A DNA stretch of 8,235 nucleotides. It comes from Ruminococcus sp. UBA4383. GTDB taxonomy: Bacteria; Bacillota; Clostridia; Oscillospirales; Ruminococcaceae. Location: the NCBI GenBank assembly GCA_002389995.1, contig DGRR01000226.1, positions 1 to 8,235 of the forward strand, written 5' to 3'. Both the position numbers and the translations under genes were made by a program. Of this stretch, positions 1 to 6,013 are shown piece by piece (the stretch's first letter is position 1; each line of letters opens with the position of its first letter). The notes beneath the pieces were generated by a model. The model saw only the letters and a program-made list of their open reading frames with translations, had not been told where the DNA came from and searched no databases.

Positions 1-140
1 ACGCAATGCTGATAGCGGGTAGTATGGATATGGTGGGTTATATTTTTGAGTTTGTCGAGGCATGGTTCTTTGATAATATCGGAAATGCACGGATAATAGC
101 TGCTGAGTACGAGTTCCTTTTTTGAACATATTGCTTTCAT
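1..140 (-). CDS. HD-domain phosphohydrolase-like protein, N-terminal part (runs off window)
   Basis: About 46 codons are visible from an ATG at 140-138 reading to the left edge with no stop. The protein begins MKAICSKKELVLSSYYP and continues to a segment ITHHIHTTRYQHC at about residues 34-46. Established knowledge: small uncharacterised HD-superfamily proteins of Firmicutes have this layout, with a short N-terminal helix pair and then a His, a Thr/Ser-x-Tyr and a His-Cys just before the first helix of the metal-binding HD core. The His-Asp pair itself would lie outside the window, so the enzymatic assignment is inference. The start is supported by AAGGA at 151-155, 10 bases upstream; two nearer ATGs at 147-150 are out of frame. 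The promoter at 486-514 is the nearest one visible, which would give this gene a long leader containing the three hairpin repeats. The substrate is unknown; nucleotide or phosphate-ester hydrolysis is typical of the superfamily. Confidence 0.7.
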   Translation of the reverse strand, partial: MKAICSKKELVLSSYYPCISDIIKEPCLDKLKNITHHIHTTRYQHC

Positions 141-168
141 TACACATCATTCCTTATTTAAAATCGTC

Positions 169-245
169 AAATCCGCGCTTTTGAGCCTTGACTATTCACT
201 CACTTCATTACATTCCGTTCGTTCATACGTCAAGGGCGCAGATTT
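169..245. other. Hairpin of repeat unit 1
   Basis: Outer arms AAATCCGCGC (169-178) and GCGCAGATTT (236-245) pair except for one position. That position is C opposite A on the plus strand and U opposite G on the minus-strand RNA, so the stem is better formed in leftward transcripts. The bulge TTTTGAG occupies 179-185. Inner arms CCTTGAC (186-192) and GTCAAGG (229-235) are perfectly complementary. The 36-base loop (193-228) is pyrimidine-rich on the plus strand. This is the copy nearest the HD-domain gene. Confidence 0.8.
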
Positions 246-265
246 TCCTCTTATTTAAAATCGTC

Positions 266-342
266 AAATCTGCGCTTTTGAGCCTTGACTATTCACTCAC
301 TTCATTACATTCCGTTCGTTCATACGTCAAGGGCGCAGATTT
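266..342. other. Hairpin of repeat unit 2
   Basis: Outer arms AAATCTGCGC (266-275) and GCGCAGATTT (333-342) are perfectly complementary. The bulge TTTTGAG is at 276-282, inner arms CCTTGAC (283-289) and GTCAAGG (326-332) are perfectly complementary, and the loop is 290-325. The two stems stack directly on the 3' side, with 17 bp in total. No U-tract follows at the position expected for an intrinsic terminator in either direction. Confidence 0.85.
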
Positions 343-363
343 TCCTCTTATTTAAAATCGTCA

Positions 364-438
364 AATCTGTGCTTTTGAGCCTTGCGCTTTCATTCACTCC
401 ACTGCGTTTCGTTCATTCTCAGCGCAAGAGCGCAGATT
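364..438. other. Hairpin of repeat unit 3, with a different inner stem
   Basis: Outer arms AATCTGTGCT (364-373) and AGCGCAGATT (429-438) pair with one T-G wobble on the plus strand. The bulge is 374-380. Inner arms CTTGCGCT (381-388) and AGCGCAAG (421-428) are perfectly complementary although both differ from units 1 and 2 (CCTTGAC/GTCAAGG). Both sides of the stem have changed together, which indicates selection for, or inheritance of, the folded form. The loop 389-420 keeps the sequence complementary to ATGAACGAA seen in the other units. Confidence 0.83.
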
Positions 439-485
439 CTCCTCTTATTTAAAATTGTCAGTTTAATGTTATCACTCTAAAACAA

Positions 486-514
486 ATTATATCACATTCT
501 TTCACAAAAATCAA
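486..514 (-). promoter_or_regulatory. Predicted sigma-A-type promoter with extended -10, firing left toward the HD gene
   Basis: Read on the minus strand, a -35 box TTGATT (514-509) is followed by 17 bases and a perfect -10 box TATAAT (491-486), preceded by TGA as in extended -10 promoters. Transcription would begin near 479, run through all three hairpin repeats and reach the HD-domain start at 140, giving a leader of about 340 nt. No gene intervenes. This is motif matching only; the spacing and box quality make it convincing. Confidence 0.7.
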
Positions 515-544
515 TAGCAAATCTGAAAAAATTTTTAAAATTCA

Positions 545-576
545 TAAAAAACTGCTGCCCCGAATCAGGCAGCAGT
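545..576 (-). terminator. Rho-independent terminator of the murT-gatD-GH25 operon
   Basis: Read on the minus strand, ACTGCTGCC (576-568) pairs perfectly with GGCAGCAGT (559-551) across an 8-base loop (567-560). A run of U residues (551-546) follows immediately. It lies 19 bases beyond the stop codon of the GH25 gene, the usual place for the end of an operon. It also separates that operon from the promoter at 486-514. Confidence 0.93.
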
Positions 577-595
577 CCTGTTATATAATTCCGAA

Positions 596-2134
596 TTATT
601 TATAGAGTGGTCTGTCCATATACTGTATATCCACATCTACAATTCTGTCGATACCGGGGACTATGCAGTCTGCTGTTGTCTGCCATATAGCATATTCGCC
701 TGTGTAGTCGGTTTCGTCAATGAAATGTGCGAGCCATACAGTGCGGTTATTTTTATTTTCCCAGAAATTATAGAGGAAGTTTCTGCTGCTGTAAAGCATA
801 GCATAGTATCCGTATTTTGAAAGTTCGTCATAGAATACATCAAAGAGGTGATTGAGGTCGTGTATGCTCATGCCGTATTTCTGGAAATGGTCGAAATCCT
901 CCCAGTCAAAAGCTATGGGGAAGTATATTGACTGATAGCCCAAAGTTTCAGCCATCCATCTTGCCTGTTCACGGACTTCATCTTCTGTTGTGGCTGTGGT
1001 ATAGATATAAACTCCGACATCAAGACCGTTTGCCTGCGCCTCCTGCATATTTCTGTAATAGTAATCGTCCATTTTGATTTCACCGTAATAATAGCCCATA
1101 CGCATGATTACAAATTCAACGCCTGCTTCCTTTATAGTCGGGAAATCTATATACGGCTGCCATGCTGAGATGTCAAGTCCGAGCCTTACATTCTGTCCTG
1201 CATATTTCTGGACATAATAATCAAATGGCACTGTCGGGTTAGGACTGCTTTCGGGGAGCGATGACACTACATAGACATTCATAGTCCAGCTTGAAACATT
1301 TCCTGAACTGTCGGTAACGTATACAGTTATGGGATAAGTTCCCTCATAGTTGGTATCTACATAGCCTTCATAAGTCAGTACGGGGTTTCTGTCGTAGTTA
1401 TCCGCATAGCCTATCAGTGAACTGAGGTCGAACTGGGAATAAAGCTGTACATACGGTGACCAGCCGTTATTGAGTATCACCGGAGGAGTAATGTCTACGA
1501 CGCTGTACTTAATCTGTTTTGTATATTCAGTTCCGTTGTACCAGAATTTTACATCTGCGGTCTTGTCACCTATATATGAAGTGTCAATTAAAGTATCATA
1601 ATTTTCTATTGTGATATTTGAATTTGAAATCATGTTTCCGAGTGGTATTTCGCTGTAAACTTCGGCAGTCGGATAATTTTCTATGATAATTTCGGGAGGA
1701 ATTGTACTTACAGTAGTAACGGGCTGTGTCTGGGTAACGGGAGCGGCAGTAGTAGTTGTACTTACTGAATTATTTGAATTATTTGAATTATTGGAGTTAT
1801 TGTTTGAAGCGGTTTTAGTTGTGGCTTTGGTGGTAACTTTTGCGGTAGTTTTTTCTGTTGTTTTGACGGTAGTTGTTACAGTAGTTGAAGTTATCGTGGT
1901 ATTGGCAGAAGTTTCGGAAGTTTCTTCTGTAAGGGAAGTTTCTGTTTCCGAGACTGTTGTAACATCTGTTGTAATGACGGCAGTTGTTTCCGCCAGAGTA
2001 GTTTCTTCGGTAGTTTCCGCAAGAATTTCAGGCGGTTTATTTTCAGCGATATTATCTGAACGCCCCACGCTTCCGCAGCCGACAAGAATTAAACTTCCTG
2101 CGATTACTGCAATATTCAGCATTAATTTTTTCAT
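596..2134 (-). CDS. GH25-family muramidase lipoprotein with Thr-rich linker and Ig-like region
   Basis: The 512-residue product should be an exported, lipid-anchored lysozyme-type enzyme that cleaves MurNAc-GlcNAc bonds of peptidoglycan. Residues 1-20 are a lipoprotein signal, with KK, a hydrophobic core and lipobox LVGC (Cys20 the predicted lipidated residue). Residues 41-145 are a Thr/Ser/Asn-rich low-complexity linker, including NNS repeats at 111-123. Residues 148-290 look like one or two small beta domains; the second (215-290) resembles DUF5011/HYR-type Ig-like modules (DITPPVI, GTYPITVYVTDSSGN). Residues 317-512 form the GH25 domain, with GLDISAWQ (Asp321), AFDWED (Asp410, Glu412, matching the catalytic DxE) and a late DVDIQ. 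The start is supported by AAAGGGGG seven bases upstream. The gene lies 24 bases after gatD on the same strand and ends at a terminator, so it is the last gene of the operon. A role in wall remodelling is inference; the family assignment is firm. Confidence 0.9.
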   Translation of the reverse strand: MKKLMLNIAVIAGSLILVGCGSVGRSDNIAENKPPEILAETTEETTLAETTAVITTDVTTVSETETSLTEETSETSANTTITSTTVTTTVKTTEKTTAKVTTKATTKTASNNNSNNSNNSNNSVSTTTTAAPVTQTQPVTTVSTIPPEIIIENYPTAEVYSEIPLGNMISNSNITIENYDTLIDTSYIGDKTADVKFWYNGTEYTKQIKYSVVDITPPVILNNGWSPYVQLYSQFDLSSLIGYADNYDRNPVLTYEGYVDTNYEGTYPITVYVTDSSGNVSSWTMNVYVVSSLPESSPNPTVPFDYYVQKYAGQNVRLGLDISAWQPYIDFPTIKEAGVEFVIMRMGYYYGEIKMDDYYYRNMQEAQANGLDVGVYIYTTATTEDEVREQARWMAETLGYQSIYFPIAFDWEDFDHFQKYGMSIHDLNHLFDVFYDELSKYGYYAMLYSSRNFLYNFWENKNNRTVWLAHFIDETDYTGEYAIWQTTADCIVPGIDRIVDVDIQYMDRPLYK

Positions 2135-2158
2135 TTTGTATCCCCCTTTTAATTTTTA

Positions 2159-2899
2159 TCATTTTATGAGCCTGTCAAGCATTACCTGACGGCAGTCTTT
2201 TTCGAGTTTGTCGTCAAGTTTTTTAAGTTTTATATTTTCACTGCTGTTTCTGTTTATGCAGTATGATATTATATAGTCGGCAATTTCGGGATTTTTGGCG
2301 AGCATAGGACCATGCAGATAAGTTGCTATGACATTTTTCTCAAAATATCCCTCATAATGACTTTTTGAGCAGTTGCCGTTACCGAATCTTACTTCTCCGA
2401 AAGGAGTTTTTACATCATGTGTCTGACCGCCGTGATTTTCAAATCCGACTACATCTACATTTTTGCCTGTGAACTTGGTGCGGACTACTATATTTCCGAT
2501 ACATCTCATTCTTCTGCTTTCGGGAGCGACTGTATAATAATCGAAAAGACCGAGACCTTTTATGTCGTTTCCGTCAGCATCACGGTAATATTTTCCCATA
2601 AGCTGATAGCCTCCGCATATCAGGAAAAGGAATGTATTGTTTTCGTAGGCTTTTCTGATACCGTCACGGCATTTTAGCAAATCTTCTGAAATATGCTGCT
2701 GTTCAAGGTCTGCGCCTCCGCCTATATATATGAGGTCATAGGAGGAAAAATCTGGCATATCAGAATCTATTGAATAGGTATCAATGATACATTCGATATC
2801 ACGCATTTTACAGCGGTATTTTATAATTTCCATATTTCCGCTGTCACCGTAGAGGTCGAGCATATCCGCATACATATGGAGTATTTTCAAAGGTTTCAT
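2159..2899 (-). CDS. gatD: Lipid II isoglutaminyl synthase, glutamine amidotransferase subunit GatD
   Basis: The 246-residue product is a class I (CobB/CobQ-type) glutamine amidotransferase. It hydrolyses glutamine and channels ammonia to MurT, which amidates the alpha-carboxyl of D-Glu in the lipid II stem peptide to give D-isoglutamine. Visible motifs are YADMLDLYGDSGN near the N-terminus (10-22), GGGADLEQ at 60-67, the nucleophile elbow ICGGYQ with Cys95, a conserved FENHGGQT at 153-160 and YLHGP with His196. In the characterised Staphylococcus aureus GatD the corresponding pair is Cys94 and His189. The usual GGGxDxEQ pattern is kept and the length is normal. The start ATG overlaps the murT stop by four bases (ATGA), and its GGGGGG ribosome-binding site lies inside the last murT codons, so the two are translationally coupled. 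It acts in the cytoplasm at the membrane face. Confidence 0.93.
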   Translation of the reverse strand: MKPLKILHMYADMLDLYGDSGNMEIIKYRCKMRDIECIIDTYSIDSDMPDFSSYDLIYIGGGADLEQQHISEDLLKCRDGIRKAYENNTFLFLICGGYQLMGKYYRDADGNDIKGLGLFDYYTVAPESRRMRCIGNIVVRTKFTGKNVDVVGFENHGGQTHDVKTPFGEVRFGNGNCSKSHYEGYFEKNVIATYLHGPMLAKNPEIADYIISYCINRNSSENIKLKKLDDKLEKDCRQVMLDRLIK

Positions 2900-4224
2900 T
2901 TATTTCCCCCCTTGTAATTTTTAAGGGCAGTTCTTGTGGGCTGTACTGCGGTATAGTTGGCGATTACGAATTTTCTGCCTTCTGTTTTTGCGAGTTCCTC
3001 AACAGCTTTGTCAAGGTCAGGGACAACGACTATTTTATCGGCATCATAGCCCGAACATTTTATTCTCACGGCTATATCATAGGCTCTTGTTCCTGATGTC
3101 ACGACACGGGTAACTCTTTCAAAGATACTGAAATTTATATCCCATATCCATGAAACGTCAAGACCGTCCGCAACATTGTCATTAAGAACGAATAAAAGTT
3201 CTTTTTCGCCCTGCATTTCGTTCATGACACGCAGGGTCATATTTGCACCGACAGGGTTTTTAGCGAGGTTGAGAGTAGCTTTTCTGTCACCGAGCATGAA
3301 GTTTTCCATACGTCCGTTTTTGACAGTATATCCTGAGATAACCTTGTCAGTAATTTTCCGGTCGATATTGTATAATTTAGCAACGCCGGCGACAGCGGTC
3401 ATATTATAGATATTGTATATGCTGTTGAGTTTAGGAGTATATTTATGACCGTCCGCATAGAAAACGTGTTTTTCGAGGTTGATATTTTCAGCGGAAATAT
3501 AGTAGTCATAGTTGCCGAAACCGCAGTTTTTGCAGAGGAATTTTCCTATATGCGAATACTGGTAGTATTCATACTCAAGGGGCTGACCGCAGAAGGGACA
3601 GAATCTTCCCTCGGAAGCCTCAAAAATTTCCTTTGTAGCGAAAGCATAGGGCTGTGCGTGGAAATATTTTACATTTTTATTTTGGGGGTTAGCTTTTCCG
3701 AGACGGGCGGTATTGGGGTCGTCACCGTTGAGAATGAGATTTCCGTCAAATTTTTTGCAGAAGCCGTTTATTTTTTGGATAAGGGTTTCCATTTCGCCGT
3801 TTCTGTCGAGCTGGTCACGGAAAAAGTCAAGCACTACGAGAGTATCGAGTTTCTGCTGTGAATAGACGACAGGGACATGACTTTCGTCTGTTTCGAGGAT
3901 AAGCATATCAGCGTTGACTTTTCCGCTCATATCGCAGTATTTCAGCAAAAGCGAACATATACCCGTATCGAGGTTATTGCCTTCCTTGTTTATTATGATT
4001 TTTTTTCCGCTTTGTTTGAAAAGCTGTGCTATGCAGTTGGTGACGGAAGTTTTGCCGTTAGTGCCTGTTACAGCGATTATGGGGCAGTCGATTTTAAACA
4101 TTTTACAGCATTTTCCTCTTGTGAGGTGCCATAATACAATGCCGGGGAGATTTCCTGCACTGCGGCCCATAAGGCGCAGAATCCCGACAATTATTTTACC
4201 TATCAATATTAATATTCTGTTCAA
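2896..4224 (-). CDS. murT: Lipid II isoglutaminyl synthase, Mur-ligase-like subunit MurT (TTG start)
   Basis: The 442-residue product is the ATP-dependent partner of GatD: it activates the D-Glu carboxylate of lipid II and accepts ammonia. It has an N-terminal hydrophobic stretch, a Mur-ligase central domain with P-loop VTGTNGKTS (52-60), LETDES (110-115) and DFFRDQLDR (133-141), and an inserted zinc ribbon with Cys209, Cys212, Cys231 and Cys234. The C-terminal domain (DUF1727 type) contains NLAKNPVGAN and DGLDVSWIWD. All are hallmarks of MurT rather than MurC-F. I place the start at TTG 4224-4222 because AGGAG (4236-4232) sits seven bases upstream and the resulting N-terminus fits the family. 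The in-frame ATG at 4266 lies between the -35 and -10 of the predicted promoter and has no ribosome site. It is the first gene of the murT-gatD-GH25 operon. Confidence 0.92.
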   Translation of the reverse strand: MNRILILIGKIIVGILRLMGRSAGNLPGIVLWHLTRGKCCKMFKIDCPIIAVTGTNGKTSVTNCIAQLFKQSGKKIIINKEGNNLDTGICSLLLKYCDMSGKVNADMLILETDESHVPVVYSQQKLDTLVVLDFFRDQLDRNGEMETLIQKINGFCKKFDGNLILNGDDPNTARLGKANPQNKNVKYFHAQPYAFATKEIFEASEGRFCPFCGQPLEYEYYQYSHIGKFLCKNCGFGNYDYYISAENINLEKHVFYADGHKYTPKLNSIYNIYNMTAVAGVAKLYNIDRKITDKVISGYTVKNGRMENFMLGDRKATLNLAKNPVGANMTLRVMNEMQGEKELLFVLNDNVADGLDVSWIWDINFSIFERVTRVVTSGTRAYDIAVRIKCSGYDADKIVVVPDLDKAVEELAKTEGRKFVIANYTAVQPTRTALKNYKGGNK

Positions 4225-4254
4225 TTTAATTCTCCTCTGAAATAGTATAAATAT

Positions 4255-4283
4255 ATAATAGCACATTTTTCTGAATTTTACAA
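4255..4283 (-). promoter_or_regulatory. Predicted promoter of the murT-gatD-GH25 operon
   Basis: On the minus strand, TTGTAA (4283-4278) is separated by 17 bases from TATTAT (4260-4255). Expected initiation is near 4248, giving a leader of about 24 nt before the TTG start of murT, with the AGGAG ribosome site inside it. The boxes match the sigma-A consensus at 4 of 6 and 5 of 6 positions. The -35 box overlaps the left arm of the inverted repeat at 4280-4324. Confidence 0.65.
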
Positions 4284-4324
4284 TATAATTTTCAAAAATA
4301 TTCAGAATTTATTTTTTATATTGT
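4280..4324. promoter_or_regulatory. Inverted repeat in the divergent murT/flippase control region
   Basis: ACAATATAA (4280-4288) is perfectly complementary to TTATATTGT (4316-4324), with 27 bases between the arms. A second nested pair, CTGAAT (4271-4276) and ATTCAG (4300-4305), overlaps it. The left arm covers part of the murT -35 box, so a dimeric regulator bound here could act on both divergent transcripts. The DNA is very AT-rich, so a chance dyad is quite possible and no regulator is encoded nearby. Confidence 0.3.
4284..4289 (+). promoter_or_regulatory. Possible -10 box for the flippase gene
   Basis: TATAAT on the plus strand matches the -10 consensus exactly and lies 60 bases before the preferred start of the flippase gene. 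No good -35 box is found at 16-18 bases upstream and there is no TG extension, so this is a weak call. An alternative -10 is TATATT at 4317-4322, also without a convincing -35. Confidence 0.3.
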
Positions 4325-4349
4325 GAATATTATTTATCAGGGGGATATG

Positions 4350-5894
4350 ATGACAAGAAACAAAATGCTTAAAGATACAATAATGCTTTCGGTCATGCAG
4401 TTAATGCTTGATTCTTCCGCATTATTTTTAAATTCTTTCATAACATCACATCTTGGAGCATCAGCGATAGGGATATTGTCGCTTATGGGTTCATTTCTTG
4501 CGCTTGCGGGGATATTGTCGAACGGAAATGCGTTTTTATGCACGAACAGGCTTATTTCCGAAGAAATCGGCAAAAAGGACGGAAATCCCGAAAGAGTTCT
4601 GTTTCACGGCATAAAATTATGTGCATTTCTCAGCAGTATTGTATCTGTTATTATTTTTATTTTTGCAGATGATATAAGCAAAAAATTTTTCAGCGGTGCG
4701 GATATGACTGCGGCTGTGAGATTCATGCCCCTTGCACTTGCGGCAGGTGCGGTATCTTCATGCATAAAGGGATATTTCAATGCAGTAAGGAAAGCGACAT
4801 TCACGGCTGTGGGGGATATAATTGAATTTGCAGTCCGTGCGGCTATAATAATAACCATGACATTATGTATGGATTCACCCGATGAACAAGATGTTTGCAG
4901 GATACTTATAATATCAATAACCGCAGGAAATATATTTTCGCTTGTATATCTCATATGCGGATATGTGAAATTCCACGGCAGAAAAAAAGGAAATAATCCG
5001 CTTACTTTCAGGGAATATGTATCTGCGGCAGTACCCATAATGGGAGGGAGTATTCTCACATCAGCACTGAGCAGTACAAATGATGCAATAATTCCCATGT
5101 GTTTAAGACAGTACGGTGATTCTGTCAGTGATGCACTGAGTCTTTTCGGAATATTTGAGGCGATAGTAATTCCGACATTGTTTTTCCCGTCAGTAGTTAT
5201 ATGTTCACTTTCGGGAATAACGGTCAGCGAAAGTGCAAGGGCAAATTCCGCAGGAAATACCGAAAGACTTCAGAGCCTTACATCAAGGCTTACGGAATAT
5301 ACTCTTTTTTATGCGATATTTGCCGCATCTGTGCTTATGAAATTCGGTGAGAATATAGGAATACTTTTAGGCGGTGGAAAGCTTGCAGGGCATATGATAG
5401 AATTTATTGCCCCTGTTGTGCCTTTTATATACATGGAAATAGTTCTTGAAGCCCTGATAAAGGGAATGGGCTTGCAGACTTTTTCATCTCTTAATTATCT
5501 TGCGGAATATGTAATAAGAATATTCATAGTTCTGATATTCGTACCGAAAACGGGATTTTACGGAATAGCCGCATCATATTATGCAAGCAATATTTTCGGA
5601 AACTGCATGAGATTCATAAAGATAACAAGATATACAAAAACTCCGTTCAGACCATTAAAGACAATAGCCGCACCTGTTCTTTATTCATTCCTCACGATGA
5701 ATACTGCGGAACTTATACTTAAAATTTTTGATATGCAGGAAAACAATATGATTTCCGTCATAATTTTTACAGCGGTATGGGTTGCGCTTTATGGAATTGT
5801 ATTTCTTGTGATAAATAATAAATGTCATAAAAAATCGGAAAATAAAAATGATTTTGTGAAAAATACCCAAATGTCAACAAGGTTTGTAAGCTAA
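4350..5894 (+). CDS. MOP-superfamily flippase, SpoVB/polysaccharide-transporter type
   Basis: The 514-residue product is an integral membrane protein with about 12-14 hydrophobic segments spread along its whole length and short charged loops. The start resembles MATE/PST exporters (KDTIMLSVMQLMLDSSALFLNSFITSHLGA). The central segment FGIFEAIVIPTLFFPSVVICSLSGITVSE (about residues 265-295) resembles SpoVB-like members, in which this stretch precedes a family-typical Ser-Glu/Pro-Glu. Such proteins move lipid-linked sugars, including peptidoglycan precursors, or other amphiphiles across the membrane. The substrate here is not shown by the sequence; lipid II or a related precursor is an inference from the divergent murT-gatD operon. 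I chose the second of two adjacent ATGs (4350) because CAGGGGG (4338-4344) is five bases upstream; the ATG at 4347 would be only two bases away, and an in-frame GTG at 4323 precedes the ribosome site. The C-terminus is a hydrophilic, Lys/Asn-rich tail of about 25 residues. Confidence 0.78.
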   Translation: MTRNKMLKDTIMLSVMQLMLDSSALFLNSFITSHLGASAIGILSLMGSFLALAGILSNGNAFLCTNRLISEEIGKKDGNPERVLFHGIKLCAFLSSIVSVIIFIFADDISKKFFSGADMTAAVRFMPLALAAGAVSSCIKGYFNAVRKATFTAVGDIIEFAVRAAIIITMTLCMDSPDEQDVCRILIISITAGNIFSLVYLICGYVKFHGRKKGNNPLTFREYVSAAVPIMGGSILTSALSSTNDAIIPMCLRQYGDSVSDALSLFGIFEAIVIPTLFFPSVVICSLSGITVSESARANSAGNTERLQSLTSRLTEYTLFYAIFAASVLMKFGENIGILLGGGKLAGHMIEFIAPVVPFIYMEIVLEALIKGMGLQTFSSLNYLAEYVIRIFIVLIFVPKTGFYGIAASYYASNIFGNCMRFIKITRYTKTPFRPLKTIAAPVLYSFLTMNTAELILKIFDMQENNMISVIIFTAVWVALYGIVFLVINNKCHKKSENKNDFVKNTQMSTRFVS

Positions 5895-5928
5895 TATGCA
5901 GAAATTTTTTACATATAGTAAAAAAGTA

Positions 5929-5957
5929 TTGCAATTTATAAATAATTATTATATAAT
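5929..5957 (+). promoter_or_regulatory. Predicted promoter of the EF-G-like gene
   Basis: TTGCAA (5929-5934), a 17-base spacer and TATAAT (5952-5957) give a good sigma-A-type promoter. Expected initiation is near 5964, leaving a leader of about 50 nt with AGGAG at 5999-6003. AGTATTG (5925-5931), overlapping the -35, is complementary to CAATACT (5973-5979) in the early leader; this 7-bp dyad brackets the promoter and may or may not be functional. Confidence 0.7.
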
Positions 5958-6013
5958 AAAACTTGTAGTTGTCAATACTGCACATAATCCGCAAAAAGAG
6001 GAGTAAAATTATT

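Larger units (their letters stand above)
154..460. repeat. Tandem array of three 97-base units plus a partial fourth start
   Basis: The string TTATTTAAAAT recurs at 154, 251, 348 and 445, a period of exactly 97 bases. Units 154-250 and 251-347 are identical except for one base in the outer stem (C at 173, T at 270). Unit 348-444 keeps the flanks but differs in the middle. The fourth copy stops after about 16 bases (445-460). Each unit contains an imperfect inverted repeat: an outer stem of 10 bp, a one-sided 7-base bulge, an inner stem of 7-8 bp and a loop of 32-36 bases. 97 is not a multiple of three and no long reading frame crosses the array, so it is not a protein repeat. The array lies between the minus-strand promoter at 486-514 and the HD-domain gene, so it is probably transcribed leftward. 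Its origin is not recognised; a dispersed palindromic element or a structured leader are both possible. Confidence 0.93.

Noticed and set aside
169..438. Repeat hairpins as rho-independent terminators
   Set aside because: Stems have a 7-base bulge and a 32-36 base loop, and no proper U-tract directly follows in either direction.
154..460. CRISPR array
   Set aside because: The 97-base period is a single unit repeated almost entirely, with no short constant repeat alternating with unique spacers, and no cas genes are nearby.
1683..2189. 168-codon plus-strand open frame, rich in Val
   Set aside because: It is the antisense shadow of the Thr-rich linker of the GH25 lipoprotein: ACN codons read backward give Val-rich sequence and few stops. 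It has no family resemblance or ribosome site.
3445..4240. Several plus-strand open frames opposite murT
   Set aside because: murT shows clear conserved motifs across the whole stretch, and these frames are antisense without plausible starts or recognisable domains.
4323..4349. GTG at 4323 or ATG at 4347 as the flippase start
   Set aside because: GTG lies upstream of the CAGGGGG ribosome site and the ATG at 4347 is only two bases after it; the ATG at 4350 has workable spacing.
5905..5925. Hairpin TTTTTTAC/GTAAAAAA after the flippase gene as a terminator
   Set aside because: The stem is almost all A-T with no GC core, and it lacks a U-run on the 3' side. It may be chance in AT-rich DNA; no convincing terminator was found for this gene.
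5969..6013. TTG at 5969 as the start of the EF-G-like gene
   Set aside because: It would leave only about five bases of leader after the predicted initiation site and places AGGAG (5999-6003) inside the gene; the ATG at 6014 fits the family N-terminus.
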